Assembly: GCA_934293005.1 (NCBI GenBank)
Contig: CAKQYA010000013.1
Location: forward strand, 5,291-69,290
Length of the DNA stretch: 64,000 nt
Source: an uncultured Bacteroidaceae bacterium
GTDB lineage: Bacteria > Bacteroidota > Bacteroidia > Bacteroidales > Bacteroidaceae
Direction of reading: 5' to 3'
The notes beneath the pieces were generated by a model that saw only the letters and a program-made list of their open reading frames with translations, was not told the origin of the DNA and searched no databases. Position numbers and translations under genes: made by a program. Shown here in pieces: positions 44,245 through 52,037 of the stretch (its first letter is position 1; each line of letters begins with the position of its first letter).

Positions 44245-45555
44245 ATGAAGAAAATTGCTTTATTCGTAGGATGCCTTTTGCTTCTCTCATCAGGAGCATA
44301 CGCACAGGACAAAGAAGCCCTGAAGGCACAAAAGGAGGCTCAGAAAGAGGCAAAGTCAAGTTTGAAAAAGGCTGGCATCAATTATGAGATGTCTATTCCA
44401 AACGCCCAATACGGACGCAAGGAGACCAACTTCGAAAAACTTGCCACAGCTCTTCCTTTGATTGAGGTTGCAATGAAGAGCGAGTACACCAACAATGAAC
44501 CTGAAACATGGAAAATAGCAGCTCAGATTCAGCTGGAGTATTACAAAAAACTTGAGAATGAGAGCAAGGCGGATCCTGACAATGAAACACTCCGTCAGGA
44601 ATACATCGACTGTTCTGAAAAACTTGCCACATACTGCGTGAAATACGATTCACTTCTATCTCTTGACGCAAAGGAGAAACCTGCCGTAAAAGAGAAAGAC
44701 CACAAGCAGTATCAAATAATGGCTGTGAACCCAACGCTGCAATTGCTCCAGACAGCTCAAAACGCTTCAAATAGTGATGATCAGGCTGAACTTGCTAAAG
44801 GTGTGAAATATGCAGAACTATTCCTCAACATCATGGAGAAATCCAATTTGATGAAGGACTTTCAGAATGAGAATCTAAGTTCTTGGATCACATACGCTAA
44901 AGCATTCCGCGCTCAATCATATCTCAATCTCAAGGATGCCCCTGAAGCTAAGATTGTGGAAGCTTACAAAGAGCTTATGAAAACCAACTACAAGGGTATA
45001 GCATATCAATCGCTTGCAAATTATTACAGTCAGAAAGGCGACAAAAATAATCAAAACAAATATCTTGAAGAAGGCATTGAAGCCTTGAAAGGTGATGCGG
45101 AGCAGAAAGACTTGCGTGCTAACTTTGTAAGCATACTGATGCAAAACTATTTCCAAGCCGACAATGTAGAAGGGTTCAAGCGTGCAGCCAACGTTCTCAA
45201 GACAGACTACCCTGATAACGACAACGCTGTCAACGCTTACCTGATGGAAGGCCAGATGGCGTTTGAGGCTAAGGACTTCTTGAAAGCCAAGAACATTTTC
45301 CTCGAAGCATGCCAGAAGTATCCAGATGAGCCAAAATGTCTCCTCATGGCAGCACGTTCATCATGGATGTACGCAATGAACAACGGCTCAAAGAAAGCTG
45401 ACATCGATGAAACAATAGCACTCTTCAAAAAAGTTGAAGCTCAACAGCCTGACATGCCTGAAATGTGGGGAGAATCTCTGTACGTGCTTTACAACAACAC
45501 GCAGCAGACAGCTCTTGCTGCCAAATACAAGAAGTATTACAAAGCTGGCAAATAA
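44245..45555 (+). CDS. Secreted TPR-repeat protein
   Basis: A 436-residue exported protein with a signal peptide ending GAYAQD and helical repeats of TPR type through most of its length, clearest in YKGIAYQSLANYYSQKGDKN, EGQMAFEAKDFLKAKNIFLEAC and the final AQQPDMPEMWGESLYVLY. A lysine/glutamate-rich segment follows the signal. TPR proteins scaffold complexes; no enzyme motif is present. It lies 44 bases after gyrA and ends at a strong terminator, so the two may share a transcript. Confidence 0.85.
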   Translation: MKKIALFVGCLLLLSSGAYAQDKEALKAQKEAQKEAKSSLKKAGINYEMSIPNAQYGRKETNFEKLATALPLIEVAMKSEYTNNEPETWKIAAQIQLEYYKKLENESKADPDNETLRQEYIDCSEKLATYCVKYDSLLSLDAKEKPAVKEKDHKQYQIMAVNPTLQLLQTAQNASNSDDQAELAKGVKYAELFLNIMEKSNLMKDFQNENLSSWITYAKAFRAQSYLNLKDAPEAKIVEAYKELMKTNYKGIAYQSLANYYSQKGDKNNQNKYLEEGIEALKGDAEQKDLRANFVSILMQNYFQADNVEGFKRAANVLKTDYPDNDNAVNAYLMEGQMAFEAKDFLKAKNIFLEACQKYPDEPKCLLMAARSSWMYAMNNGSKKADIDETIALFKKVEAQQPDMPEMWGESLYVLYNNTQQTALAAKYKKYYKAGK

Positions 45556-45575
45556 ATCACCCCGTGAATAATCAT

Positions 45576-45616
45576 ATGCCTCGGATGCATCAAGTGCATC
45601 TGAGGCATTTTTTTGT
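45576..45616 (+). terminator. Terminator after the TPR gene
   Basis: ATGCCTCGGATGCA pairs with TGCATCTGAGGCAT (one mismatch) around a 5-base loop, then eight T. Confidence 0.92.
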
Positions 45617-45750
45617 TGGTGGTGATAAAACAAGATGCAACAGAGCAATCAATTGATGCAATATGACGACAAGAAAACACACAACAGATACTTTGTGAAG
45701 TTAAATTGCGAGAAAAGTAAATCAAAAAAGAATATATAACATACTTTTGC

Positions 45751-45781
45751 TTTGAAATCACGCAAAAATCACGTAACTTTG
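45751..45781 (+). promoter_or_regulatory. Canonical promoter for the N/Q/Y-rich protein gene
   Basis: TTTG at 45751-45754, exactly 19 bases, TAACTTTG at 45774-45781, a perfect consensus 29 bases before the ATG. Confidence 0.85.
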
Positions 45782-45810
45782 CAACTCAAACAGACAAGTT
45801 AACTTATATT

Positions 45811-46641
45811 ATGACACAAGAAGAATACTTCAGCATTGATTGGAAGCGTGGCAATATGGTCAGGCTCACAAACGGAAAAGAATACAAAGTCAGAGCCGTG
45901 AAGAAAAAATGCCTTCTTCTCCACTCTGATGAATTCTATTCATATTTCGTCGTAGACTATAGAATCATAGATTGCCGCACATCCGACGCAGTTGAACAAC
46001 CAAGAGAAGAAACACCTAATCAATACAAACCTCGCCCACAGTATAGAACACAACAATATCGTCAGCATAAGCAATACAACAATCGATACCACGACAACGG
46101 CCAGCGCAACGATTACAACCATAACCGCCAACCTCGTTATGATTATAATCGCAACAGCCAATATGGGGCAAATCGCCCATATCGACAAAATACATACCGT
46201 GACTACCCGAATCAAAATAATCAATACGCAAGAAAGCCATACTCCAACAGAGATTACTATGGCAATAATCCAACCAACGGCGAGCGTCAGAATCGCGGCA
46301 TGTATGCAGCAGGAGCTAACGAAAATGCAATATATGGCAATAACCAGTATGGCAATAACCAGTATGGCAATTACAATAATGCGCAGCAAAACGAATGCGA
46401 ACAGTCAAAAGATCTGCAATACTCAAACCCTGATTACACCAATCAGCCACAGTTCAAAGCACAGTTGCCTGCTAATGGCGATACAATAAATGAACAGCCA
46501 CGCAACACGCAAGAGATATCTGACTCAAACGACTCGTCCACAACAAAAAGAAAACGCCAGCGCATCATCATAAGAAAAACGACTGCTGAGAAAGTTGAAT
46601 ACAAACCAAGAAAAGACGATTCATCCTCAGAGCAGCAATAG
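45811..46641 (+). CDS. Protein with a small N-terminal domain and a long N/Q/Y/R-rich disordered region
   Basis: A 276-residue protein of unknown function. Residues 1 to about 58 form a compact folded region (EEYFSIDWKRGNMVRLTNG, YKVRAVKKKCLLLHSDEFY, VDYRIIDCRTSD). Residues about 60-210 are extremely rich in Asn, Gln, Tyr and Arg, with repeats such as YGNNQYGNNQYGNY, a prion-like composition. The C-terminus has a basic patch KRKRQRIIIRK. No signal peptide is seen. Composition of this type is known from RNA-binding or phase-separating proteins; that role is inference. Monocistronic, with its own consensus promoter. Confidence 0.8.
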   Translation: MTQEEYFSIDWKRGNMVRLTNGKEYKVRAVKKKCLLLHSDEFYSYFVVDYRIIDCRTSDAVEQPREETPNQYKPRPQYRTQQYRQHKQYNNRYHDNGQRNDYNHNRQPRYDYNRNSQYGANRPYRQNTYRDYPNQNNQYARKPYSNRDYYGNNPTNGERQNRGMYAAGANENAIYGNNQYGNNQYGNYNNAQQNECEQSKDLQYSNPDYTNQPQFKAQLPANGDTINEQPRNTQEISDSNDSSTTKRKRQRIIIRKTTAEKVEYKPRKDDSSSEQQ

Positions 46642-46920
46642 TCGTGCATGCGTATAAGCATAATAATCATGCTTGGCATTCTGAAACAATGGCCAACTTC
46701 TAAGATTGTTTAAATAAATCGGCACTTAAAGCGTCTGTGCGAAATGGCATACGCAACAAGGTGTTTTTCATATTTTCTTTCACAAACAGATGTAAAGCAC
46801 GCATTTACCATTTCAGACAATTATCAAAAGTTCGAAGACCATTTATACGATATTCATAGCTCTATTTTCGGATACGTCATTTAACACGATAAAACAATTC
46901 AAAAACACGATATATTTATT

Positions 46921-49206
46921 ATGGCAACAATCACAAAAGAGGCAGCTCTCAAATATCATGAGACAGGCAGACCTGGCAAAATTGAAGTGATGCCAACAAA
47001 GCCTTACCACACTCAAACAGATCTCAGCCTCGCCTACTCACCAGGAGTAGCATTCCCATGTCTGGAGATAGAAAAGACACCAGACGATGCATACAAGTAT
47101 ACAGACAAAGGCAACCTCGTGGCTGTCATCTCAAACGGCACAGCTGTGCTTGGACTTGGCGACATAGGCGCCATGGCAGGAAAACCTGTAATGGAGGGAA
47201 AGGGACTTCTCTTCAAGATTTACGGTGGAATAGATGTGTTTGACATTGAAGTGGATGAAAAAGACCCGGTTAAATTCTGCGAAGCTGTCGAAAAGATTGC
47301 ACCCACATTCGGCGGAATCAACCTTGAGGACATCAAGGCGCCTGAATGCTTCTACATAGAAGAACGACTTAAAAAGTCGCTCAACATTCCTGTGATGCAC
47401 GACGACCAGCACGGAACGGCAATCATATCTTCAGCAGGTCTGATCAACGCACTCGAAGTGGCTGGAAAAAAAATAGAAGAAGTAAAGATTGTCGTGAGCG
47501 GAGCTGGAGCTGCAGCAATCATGTGCACCCGCCTCTACGTGGCACTTGGCGCTCGTCGCGAAAACATCCTCATGATCGACTCTAAGGGCGTCATCACATC
47601 TGACAGAGAGAAGCTTAGCGAAGAAAAAAAGTTCTTTGCCACAGACCGTCGTGATGTTCACACTCTCGAAGAAGCAATAAAAGGGGCAGATGTATTCCTT
47701 GGACTGTCAAAGGGCAATGTCCTCTCGCAGGACATGGTTCGTTCCATGGCAGACAAACCAATAGTCTTCGCCTGCGCCAACCCTGTGCCAGAAATATCCT
47801 ACGAGGACGCCATGGCTGCACGACCTGATGTGCTCATGTCGACAGGACGCTCAGACTATCCAAACCAGATAAACAACGTTATCGGATTCCCTTACATTTT
47901 CCGTGGAGCACTCGATGTCAACGCAAAAGCAATAAACGAAGAGATGAAGCTTGCAGCTGTGCATGCCATAGCTGACTTGGCCAAGCAACCTGTGCCAGAT
48001 GTTGTCAATCAGGTCTACAATGTGAATAATCTCACATTTGGACCAGACTACTTCATTCCAAAGCCTGTAGACCCACGTCTCATCACCGAAGTGTCTGCAG
48101 CTGTGGCAAAAGCTGCAATTGAAAGCGGTGTGGCACGCAAAAACATATCTGATTGGGATAAATACAAGCGCGAACTTCGTTTGCGCATGGGCCAAGAGAC
48201 AAGCGTGACGCAGAACCTTTATGACACAGCACGCAAACACCCACAGCGCGTGGTATTTGCAGAAGGACTGCACCCCACTATGATAAAGGCCGCAGTTCAG
48301 GCCAAAGAAGAAGGTCTCTGCCAGCCAATACTGCTTGGAAATGAAGAAATGATCCAGAAGAGGGCACAAGAGCTCGACCTCAGCCTCAATGGCATCGAGA
48401 TAGTCAACTTGCGTCATGACCGCGAGCGCGAACGCCGCGAACGCTACGCTAAAGTTCTTGCAGACAAACGTTGCAGAGAAGGATACACCTTTGACGAAGC
48501 AAACGACAAAATGTTTGAACGCAACTATTTTGGCATGATGATGGTCGAAACAGGCGATGCTGACGCTTTCATCACAGGCGTCTACACCAAATTCTCCAAC
48601 ACCATCAAGGCTGCAAAGGAAATCATTGGCATACGCAAGCCATACAATCACTTTGCCACAATGAACATCCTCAATTCGAAGCGAGGCACTTATTATATTG
48701 CCGACACCCTTGTTAATCCATCACCAGACAAGGAGACTCTGAAAGACATAGCTAAGCTCACTGCCGACACCGTGAATTTCTTCAACGACGAGCCAAAGAT
48801 CGCAATGATTTCTTATTCCAACTTCGGCGCAGACAAGAATGGTTCACCTCGTCTCATGTCTGAAGTGGTCAAAGAACTTCAAAACGAGTATCCCGACATG
48901 AAGATCGATGGCGAAATGACCGTTGACCTTGCTCTCGACCACGAAAGACGTGACGAGAAATATCCTTTCCTCCGCCTTCACAACGAAGTTGTCAATTCGA
49001 TGATATTCACAGACCTGAGCGCTGCCAACTCTGCTTACAAACTCATCCAGCAGTTCTCTCCTGAAACCGAAGTGATTGGTCCTATACAGATGGGTCTCAA
49101 CAAGCCAATACATTTCACAGACTTCGACTCAAGCGTTCGCGACATCGTCAACATCACAGCTGTTGCCGTTATTGACGCATACGTAGAGAAACTTAAAAAC
49201 AAATAA
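46921..49206 (+). CDS. maeB: NADP-dependent malic enzyme with C-terminal phosphotransacetylase-like domain
   Basis: MaeB decarboxylates malate to pyruvate, yielding NADPH. The 761 residues comprise the malic enzyme N-domain (LAYSPGVAFPCLEIEK, HDDQHGTAII), an NAD(P)-binding domain (KIVVSGAGAAAIMCTRLY, FACANPVPEIS), and a PTA-like domain from about residue 430 (RVVFAEGLHPTMIKAAVQA, PSPDKETL, MGLNKPIHFTDF). This hybrid layout is normal for the large MaeB class, where the PTA-like part is regulatory. A terminator follows. Confidence 0.95.
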   Translation: MATITKEAALKYHETGRPGKIEVMPTKPYHTQTDLSLAYSPGVAFPCLEIEKTPDDAYKYTDKGNLVAVISNGTAVLGLGDIGAMAGKPVMEGKGLLFKIYGGIDVFDIEVDEKDPVKFCEAVEKIAPTFGGINLEDIKAPECFYIEERLKKSLNIPVMHDDQHGTAIISSAGLINALEVAGKKIEEVKIVVSGAGAAAIMCTRLYVALGARRENILMIDSKGVITSDREKLSEEKKFFATDRRDVHTLEEAIKGADVFLGLSKGNVLSQDMVRSMADKPIVFACANPVPEISYEDAMAARPDVLMSTGRSDYPNQINNVIGFPYIFRGALDVNAKAINEEMKLAAVHAIADLAKQPVPDVVNQVYNVNNLTFGPDYFIPKPVDPRLITEVSAAVAKAAIESGVARKNISDWDKYKRELRLRMGQETSVTQNLYDTARKHPQRVVFAEGLHPTMIKAAVQAKEEGLCQPILLGNEEMIQKRAQELDLSLNGIEIVNLRHDRERERRERYAKVLADKRCREGYTFDEANDKMFERNYFGMMMVETGDADAFITGVYTKFSNTIKAAKEIIGIRKPYNHFATMNILNSKRGTYYIADTLVNPSPDKETLKDIAKLTADTVNFFNDEPKIAMISYSNFGADKNGSPRLMSEVVKELQNEYPDMKIDGEMTVDLALDHERRDEKYPFLRLHNEVVNSMIFTDLSAANSAYKLIQQFSPETEVIGPIQMGLNKPIHFTDFDSSVRDIVNITAVAVIDAYVEKLKNK

Positions 49207-49257
49207 TTCGGTCAACCGATGCTTTGAAAGCACGGCTTGAAGATACCGGCATGCAAG

Positions 49258-49290
49258 GGCTGTAGATGTTTGCATCTGCAGCCTTTTTTT
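49258..49290 (+). terminator. Terminator after maeB
   Basis: GGCTGTAGATG pairs with CATCTGCAGCC around a 4-base loop, followed by seven T. Confidence 0.92.
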
Positions 49291-49412
49291 AACTCAATCG
49301 GCCTATATGCATAAAATCACCTCAAAAATTATCTAACGGCCGATTTAGGTTAAAAGTTGTTTCCCGAAAAAAGAATAGCTGCCTTTTGGCAGAATCTGTC
49401 GCCAATAATTCA

Positions 49413-49420
49413 TATATTTG
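49413..49420 (+). promoter_or_regulatory. -7 box for the TerB-like gene
   Basis: TATATTTG matches TAnnTTTG, 48 bases before the ATG. A TTTG lies 24 bases upstream, longer than usual. Confidence 0.5.
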
Positions 49421-49467
49421 CAAAAAGTATAGCATCACGTCAATAAAATATGAATTAAAATAATGCA

Positions 49468-50994
49468 ATGACATTCGAAAGAGAAGAAAGAATAGCGTTC
49501 GCACGTGTGGTATCTGATCTGATAGAAGCTGACTTTATCGTAAAAGAGAACGAAATCGAAACTTTTGACAAAATCAGGAGTGAAAAAGATTTCAACATAA
49601 CCATCAGCATGATGTCTGAAGCAAAGAAAAAAACCTTTGCTGAAGCTGTGTCCACCCTTCAAGGAATGAAGGATGAGAAAAAGAAACAGATCATCAAAGA
49701 TAAGCTTGGCGAGATTGCGCTGTCCGATGGATCATGTGCGCCATCAGAGGCATTGCAAATCATGGCTGTCAATTATGCTCTCGACAATAAAGGACAAACA
49801 TTATCCATGCCGGCAAGCAGCAGCATCTTGGAGAGCATGAAGGTGTTGTATATAGAAAATGAAAATGGCACCAAGGAAGATGAATATATACGCAGCAACT
49901 ACAGAGCCATCTGCAATGATTTCAAAATGACAGGCTTCGACTTTGTTTACATTCCACAAATAGCAGACGACTACAAGCATATATGCGGCAAATACTTGAA
50001 CAAAGTCATTAAATACATGATGCCATCCATAGCCGACTCGAAAGTTGAAAAGATACAGCAAGATTTATGTTCGATGACAACAGCTCAATTCTGCCACAAA
50101 CTGCTTTTCAGGCAAATCGGCATCAACACGTTCTGTTCGGGGCCTTCATTCCTCTTCAAGATCAGCGAATCGTCCGTAGCTGGCAGAAACAGCATGGATG
50201 ATATGGAACGTGTGATTTTCTCCAACTATATGCTTCTGCCCTTGAGCATGCAAGACAACACACATGCCGACAATACGGGCCGAACAATTCTTGATAGTGT
50301 TGCCCAACTGACTGACAACTACCGTTCTATGGTGAGCGACAATATCATCATCGAAAATCAGCCATCATCCAACAACTTTTTCTACCATGGCTTCCATCGC
50401 TCGTTGTTTGACCTTGTGGCATATGCAAAAGAACGTGAAAACTACAAAATTGTCATCAACTTAAACAACAGATCAAATCCCGTAGTCCTGCGTCCTTTAG
50501 ACGCCAAACCTGAAAATGTGCTTGAATACGACAAAGACCTTGTCGTCGACTTAACGCCACAGCCATACACATTATATATATTAATGATTTGCATGTCGTT
50601 TTCAGGAACAAACCTCGACTGGACAGACTACACGTCAAAAAGCGAGGAAAGGAGTGCCATCCTCAAGCAGTATAACGCAATATATTACAGATTGAGCAAA
50701 GGCAACAGCAGCATGGATTACCGCGACAAAAGCCATGTGTCGCGCATCAAGAGAGCTCTGAACGCGCATAAAAACATTGTGGCAAATATCGACATGTTTG
50801 TTCCAGCAAAGATTTCTGCCAACAATAAGACATATTACACCGTGCCAACCTCATCCGACTTCGTCTACGTGATAGAAGGCCCCCGAGGAATGGAAAAAGA
50901 AATCAAGTTGACCGATTCTGAATATTGGAAATCACACTTCGCGGCAAATGAAGCAAACAGCACCACTCCTATCTCACGCAGCACAGACAGATAA
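49468..50994 (+). CDS. Unknown protein with TerB-like N-terminal domain
   Basis: A 508-residue protein of unknown function. Residues 1 to about 115 are all-helical with repeated acidic positions (VVSDLIEADFIVKENEIE, KLGEIALSDGSCAPSEALQIM), the pattern of the TerB domain, which binds divalent metal in tellurite-resistance and stress proteins. Residues about 120-400 are mixed and unrecognised. The C-terminus (about 415-490) has SHVSRIKRALNAHKNIVANI, possibly a helix-turn-helix-like segment. No signal peptide or membrane segment. It is flanked by terminators, so it is a single-gene unit. Confidence 0.75.
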   Translation: MTFEREERIAFARVVSDLIEADFIVKENEIETFDKIRSEKDFNITISMMSEAKKKTFAEAVSTLQGMKDEKKKQIIKDKLGEIALSDGSCAPSEALQIMAVNYALDNKGQTLSMPASSSILESMKVLYIENENGTKEDEYIRSNYRAICNDFKMTGFDFVYIPQIADDYKHICGKYLNKVIKYMMPSIADSKVEKIQQDLCSMTTAQFCHKLLFRQIGINTFCSGPSFLFKISESSVAGRNSMDDMERVIFSNYMLLPLSMQDNTHADNTGRTILDSVAQLTDNYRSMVSDNIIIENQPSSNNFFYHGFHRSLFDLVAYAKERENYKIVINLNNRSNPVVLRPLDAKPENVLEYDKDLVVDLTPQPYTLYILMICMSFSGTNLDWTDYTSKSEERSAILKQYNAIYYRLSKGNSSMDYRDKSHVSRIKRALNAHKNIVANIDMFVPAKISANNKTYYTVPTSSDFVYVIEGPRGMEKEIKLTDSEYWKSHFAANEANSTTPISRSTDR

Positions 50995-51050
50995 AACGTT
51001 GCAGGCCGCACAGAACGCTGCACAACCAATATTGCCTGCAATGTTGTTTT
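50995..51050 (+). terminator. Hairpin terminator after the TerB-like gene
   Basis: AACGTTGCAGGC (from 50995) pairs with GCCTGCAATGTT (to about 51045), then GTTTTG. The stem is nearly the same sequence as the next terminator at 51928. Confidence 0.75.
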
Positions 51051-51052
51051 GT

Positions 51053-51084
51053 TTTGCGCATTACATCCAAAATCATTACCTTTG
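51053..51084 (+). promoter_or_regulatory. Promoter for the zinc metallopeptidase gene
   Basis: TTTG at 51053-51056, a 20-base spacer, TACCTTTG at 51077-51084. It lies directly behind the preceding terminator and about 94 bases before the ATG at 51178. Confidence 0.75.
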
Positions 51085-51177
51085 CATTCGAATCAGATGG
51101 CTCAGGAAGCCAGAAACAATCAGCAAAATTATTTACAACGAGAAACAAACACTCAAAAACTAAAAAAAACAAATAAC

Positions 51178-51852
51178 ATGTATTGGATATTATTCATAGG
51201 AATCGCACTTGTAAGCTACATGGTGCAAGCAAATCTAAAGAGAAAATTCAAGAAATATTCTAAAGTCGAAGTCGCTTCAGGAATGACTGGAGCAGATGTG
51301 GCACTAAAGATGCTTCACGACAATGGCATTTACGACGTGAAGGTGCAGCCACACGATGGCTGGCTGAGCGATCATTACGACCCTTCAGCCAAGACCGTCA
51401 ACTTGTCGCACGACGTATACTACTCCAACTCTGTAGCATCAGCAGCTGTGGCAGCCCACGAATGCGGACATGCCGTACAGCATGCCAGAGCATACTCATT
51501 TCTTAAACTTCGTTCGGCATTGGTGCCCGTAGTGCAATTCTCGAGCAATATCATGAGCTGGGTCCTTCTCGGAGGCATACTGCTTATAAACGTGTTCCCC
51601 ACTCTTCTGCTTATTGGAATCTTGATGTTTGCCCTCACCACATTATTCAGTTTCGTCACTCTGCCTGTGGAGATTGACGCGTCAAGAAGAGCCACCAAAT
51701 GGCTCCAGGCAGCAGGAATCACAAATGAGCATGATCATCCTATGGCTGTTGACGCTCTGAAATCTGCCGCATACACATACGTCGTCGCAGCATTGTCAAG
51801 TTTGGCAACACTCATCTACTACATCTCTATCTACACATCGAGACGCGATTAG
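51178..51852 (+). CDS. YugP-type membrane zinc metallopeptidase
   Basis: A 224-residue membrane protein of the zinc-dependent peptidase family PF04298. It has an N-terminal membrane helix (WILFIGIALVSYMVQ), a cytosolic or external catalytic part with the HExxH-type motif HECGH (His94) preceded by SVASAAVAAH, two hydrophobic segments (SWVLLGGILLINVFP, LLIGILMFALTTLFSF) and a C-terminal helix. The start at 51178 is chosen because it lies downstream of the promoter; the longer frame from 51049 begins before it. Substrate unknown. Confidence 0.9.
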   Translation: MYWILFIGIALVSYMVQANLKRKFKKYSKVEVASGMTGADVALKMLHDNGIYDVKVQPHDGWLSDHYDPSAKTVNLSHDVYYSNSVASAAVAAHECGHAVQHARAYSFLKLRSALVPVVQFSSNIMSWVLLGGILLINVFPTLLLIGILMFALTTLFSFVTLPVEIDASRRATKWLQAAGITNEHDHPMAVDALKSAAYTYVVAALSSLATLIYYISIYTSRRD

Positions 51853-51860
51853 AATGATTA

Positions 51861-51883
51861 TCAAGTGCTCATGATTATTTTCA
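51861..51883. repeat. Dispersed repeat copy (AGTGCTCATGATTATTTT type)
   Basis: Resembles sequences at 31496-31527 and 56319-56375. See the separate observation on this motif. Confidence 0.35.
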
Positions 51884-51927
51884 ACATCATAGTTCACATT
51901 CGCTAAATCACAAACATACGGCTCATA

Positions 51928-51987
51928 CAACGTTGCAGGCAATGGCCCAATCAAAACGCGTCATCGACCTGCAACGTTGATTTTTTG
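51928..51987 (+). terminator. Terminator after the zinc metallopeptidase gene
   Basis: CAACGTTGCAGG (51928-51939) pairs perfectly with CCTGCAACGTTG (51968-51979), then A and six T. Confidence 0.92.
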
Positions 51988-52017
51988 CTATTCATTTGAA
52001 TAATCTTCATAAATTTG
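51984..52017 (+). promoter_or_regulatory. Promoter for the calcium ATPase gene
   Basis: TTTG at 51984-51987 in the terminator T tract, a 22-base spacer, and TAAATTTG at 52010-52017. It indicates translation from 52038, not the upstream in-frame ATG at 51996. Confidence 0.55.
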
Positions 52018-52037
52018 CGCAAAAACAAATCAACTAT

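Noticed and set aside
46921..49206. Malic enzyme/phosphotransacetylase fusion as a novelty
   Set aside because: This domain order is the normal architecture of large MaeB enzymes.
51996..52037. Upstream start for the calcium ATPase
   Set aside because: It lies before or within the predicted promoter (-7 box at 52010-52017), so transcripts would not contain it.
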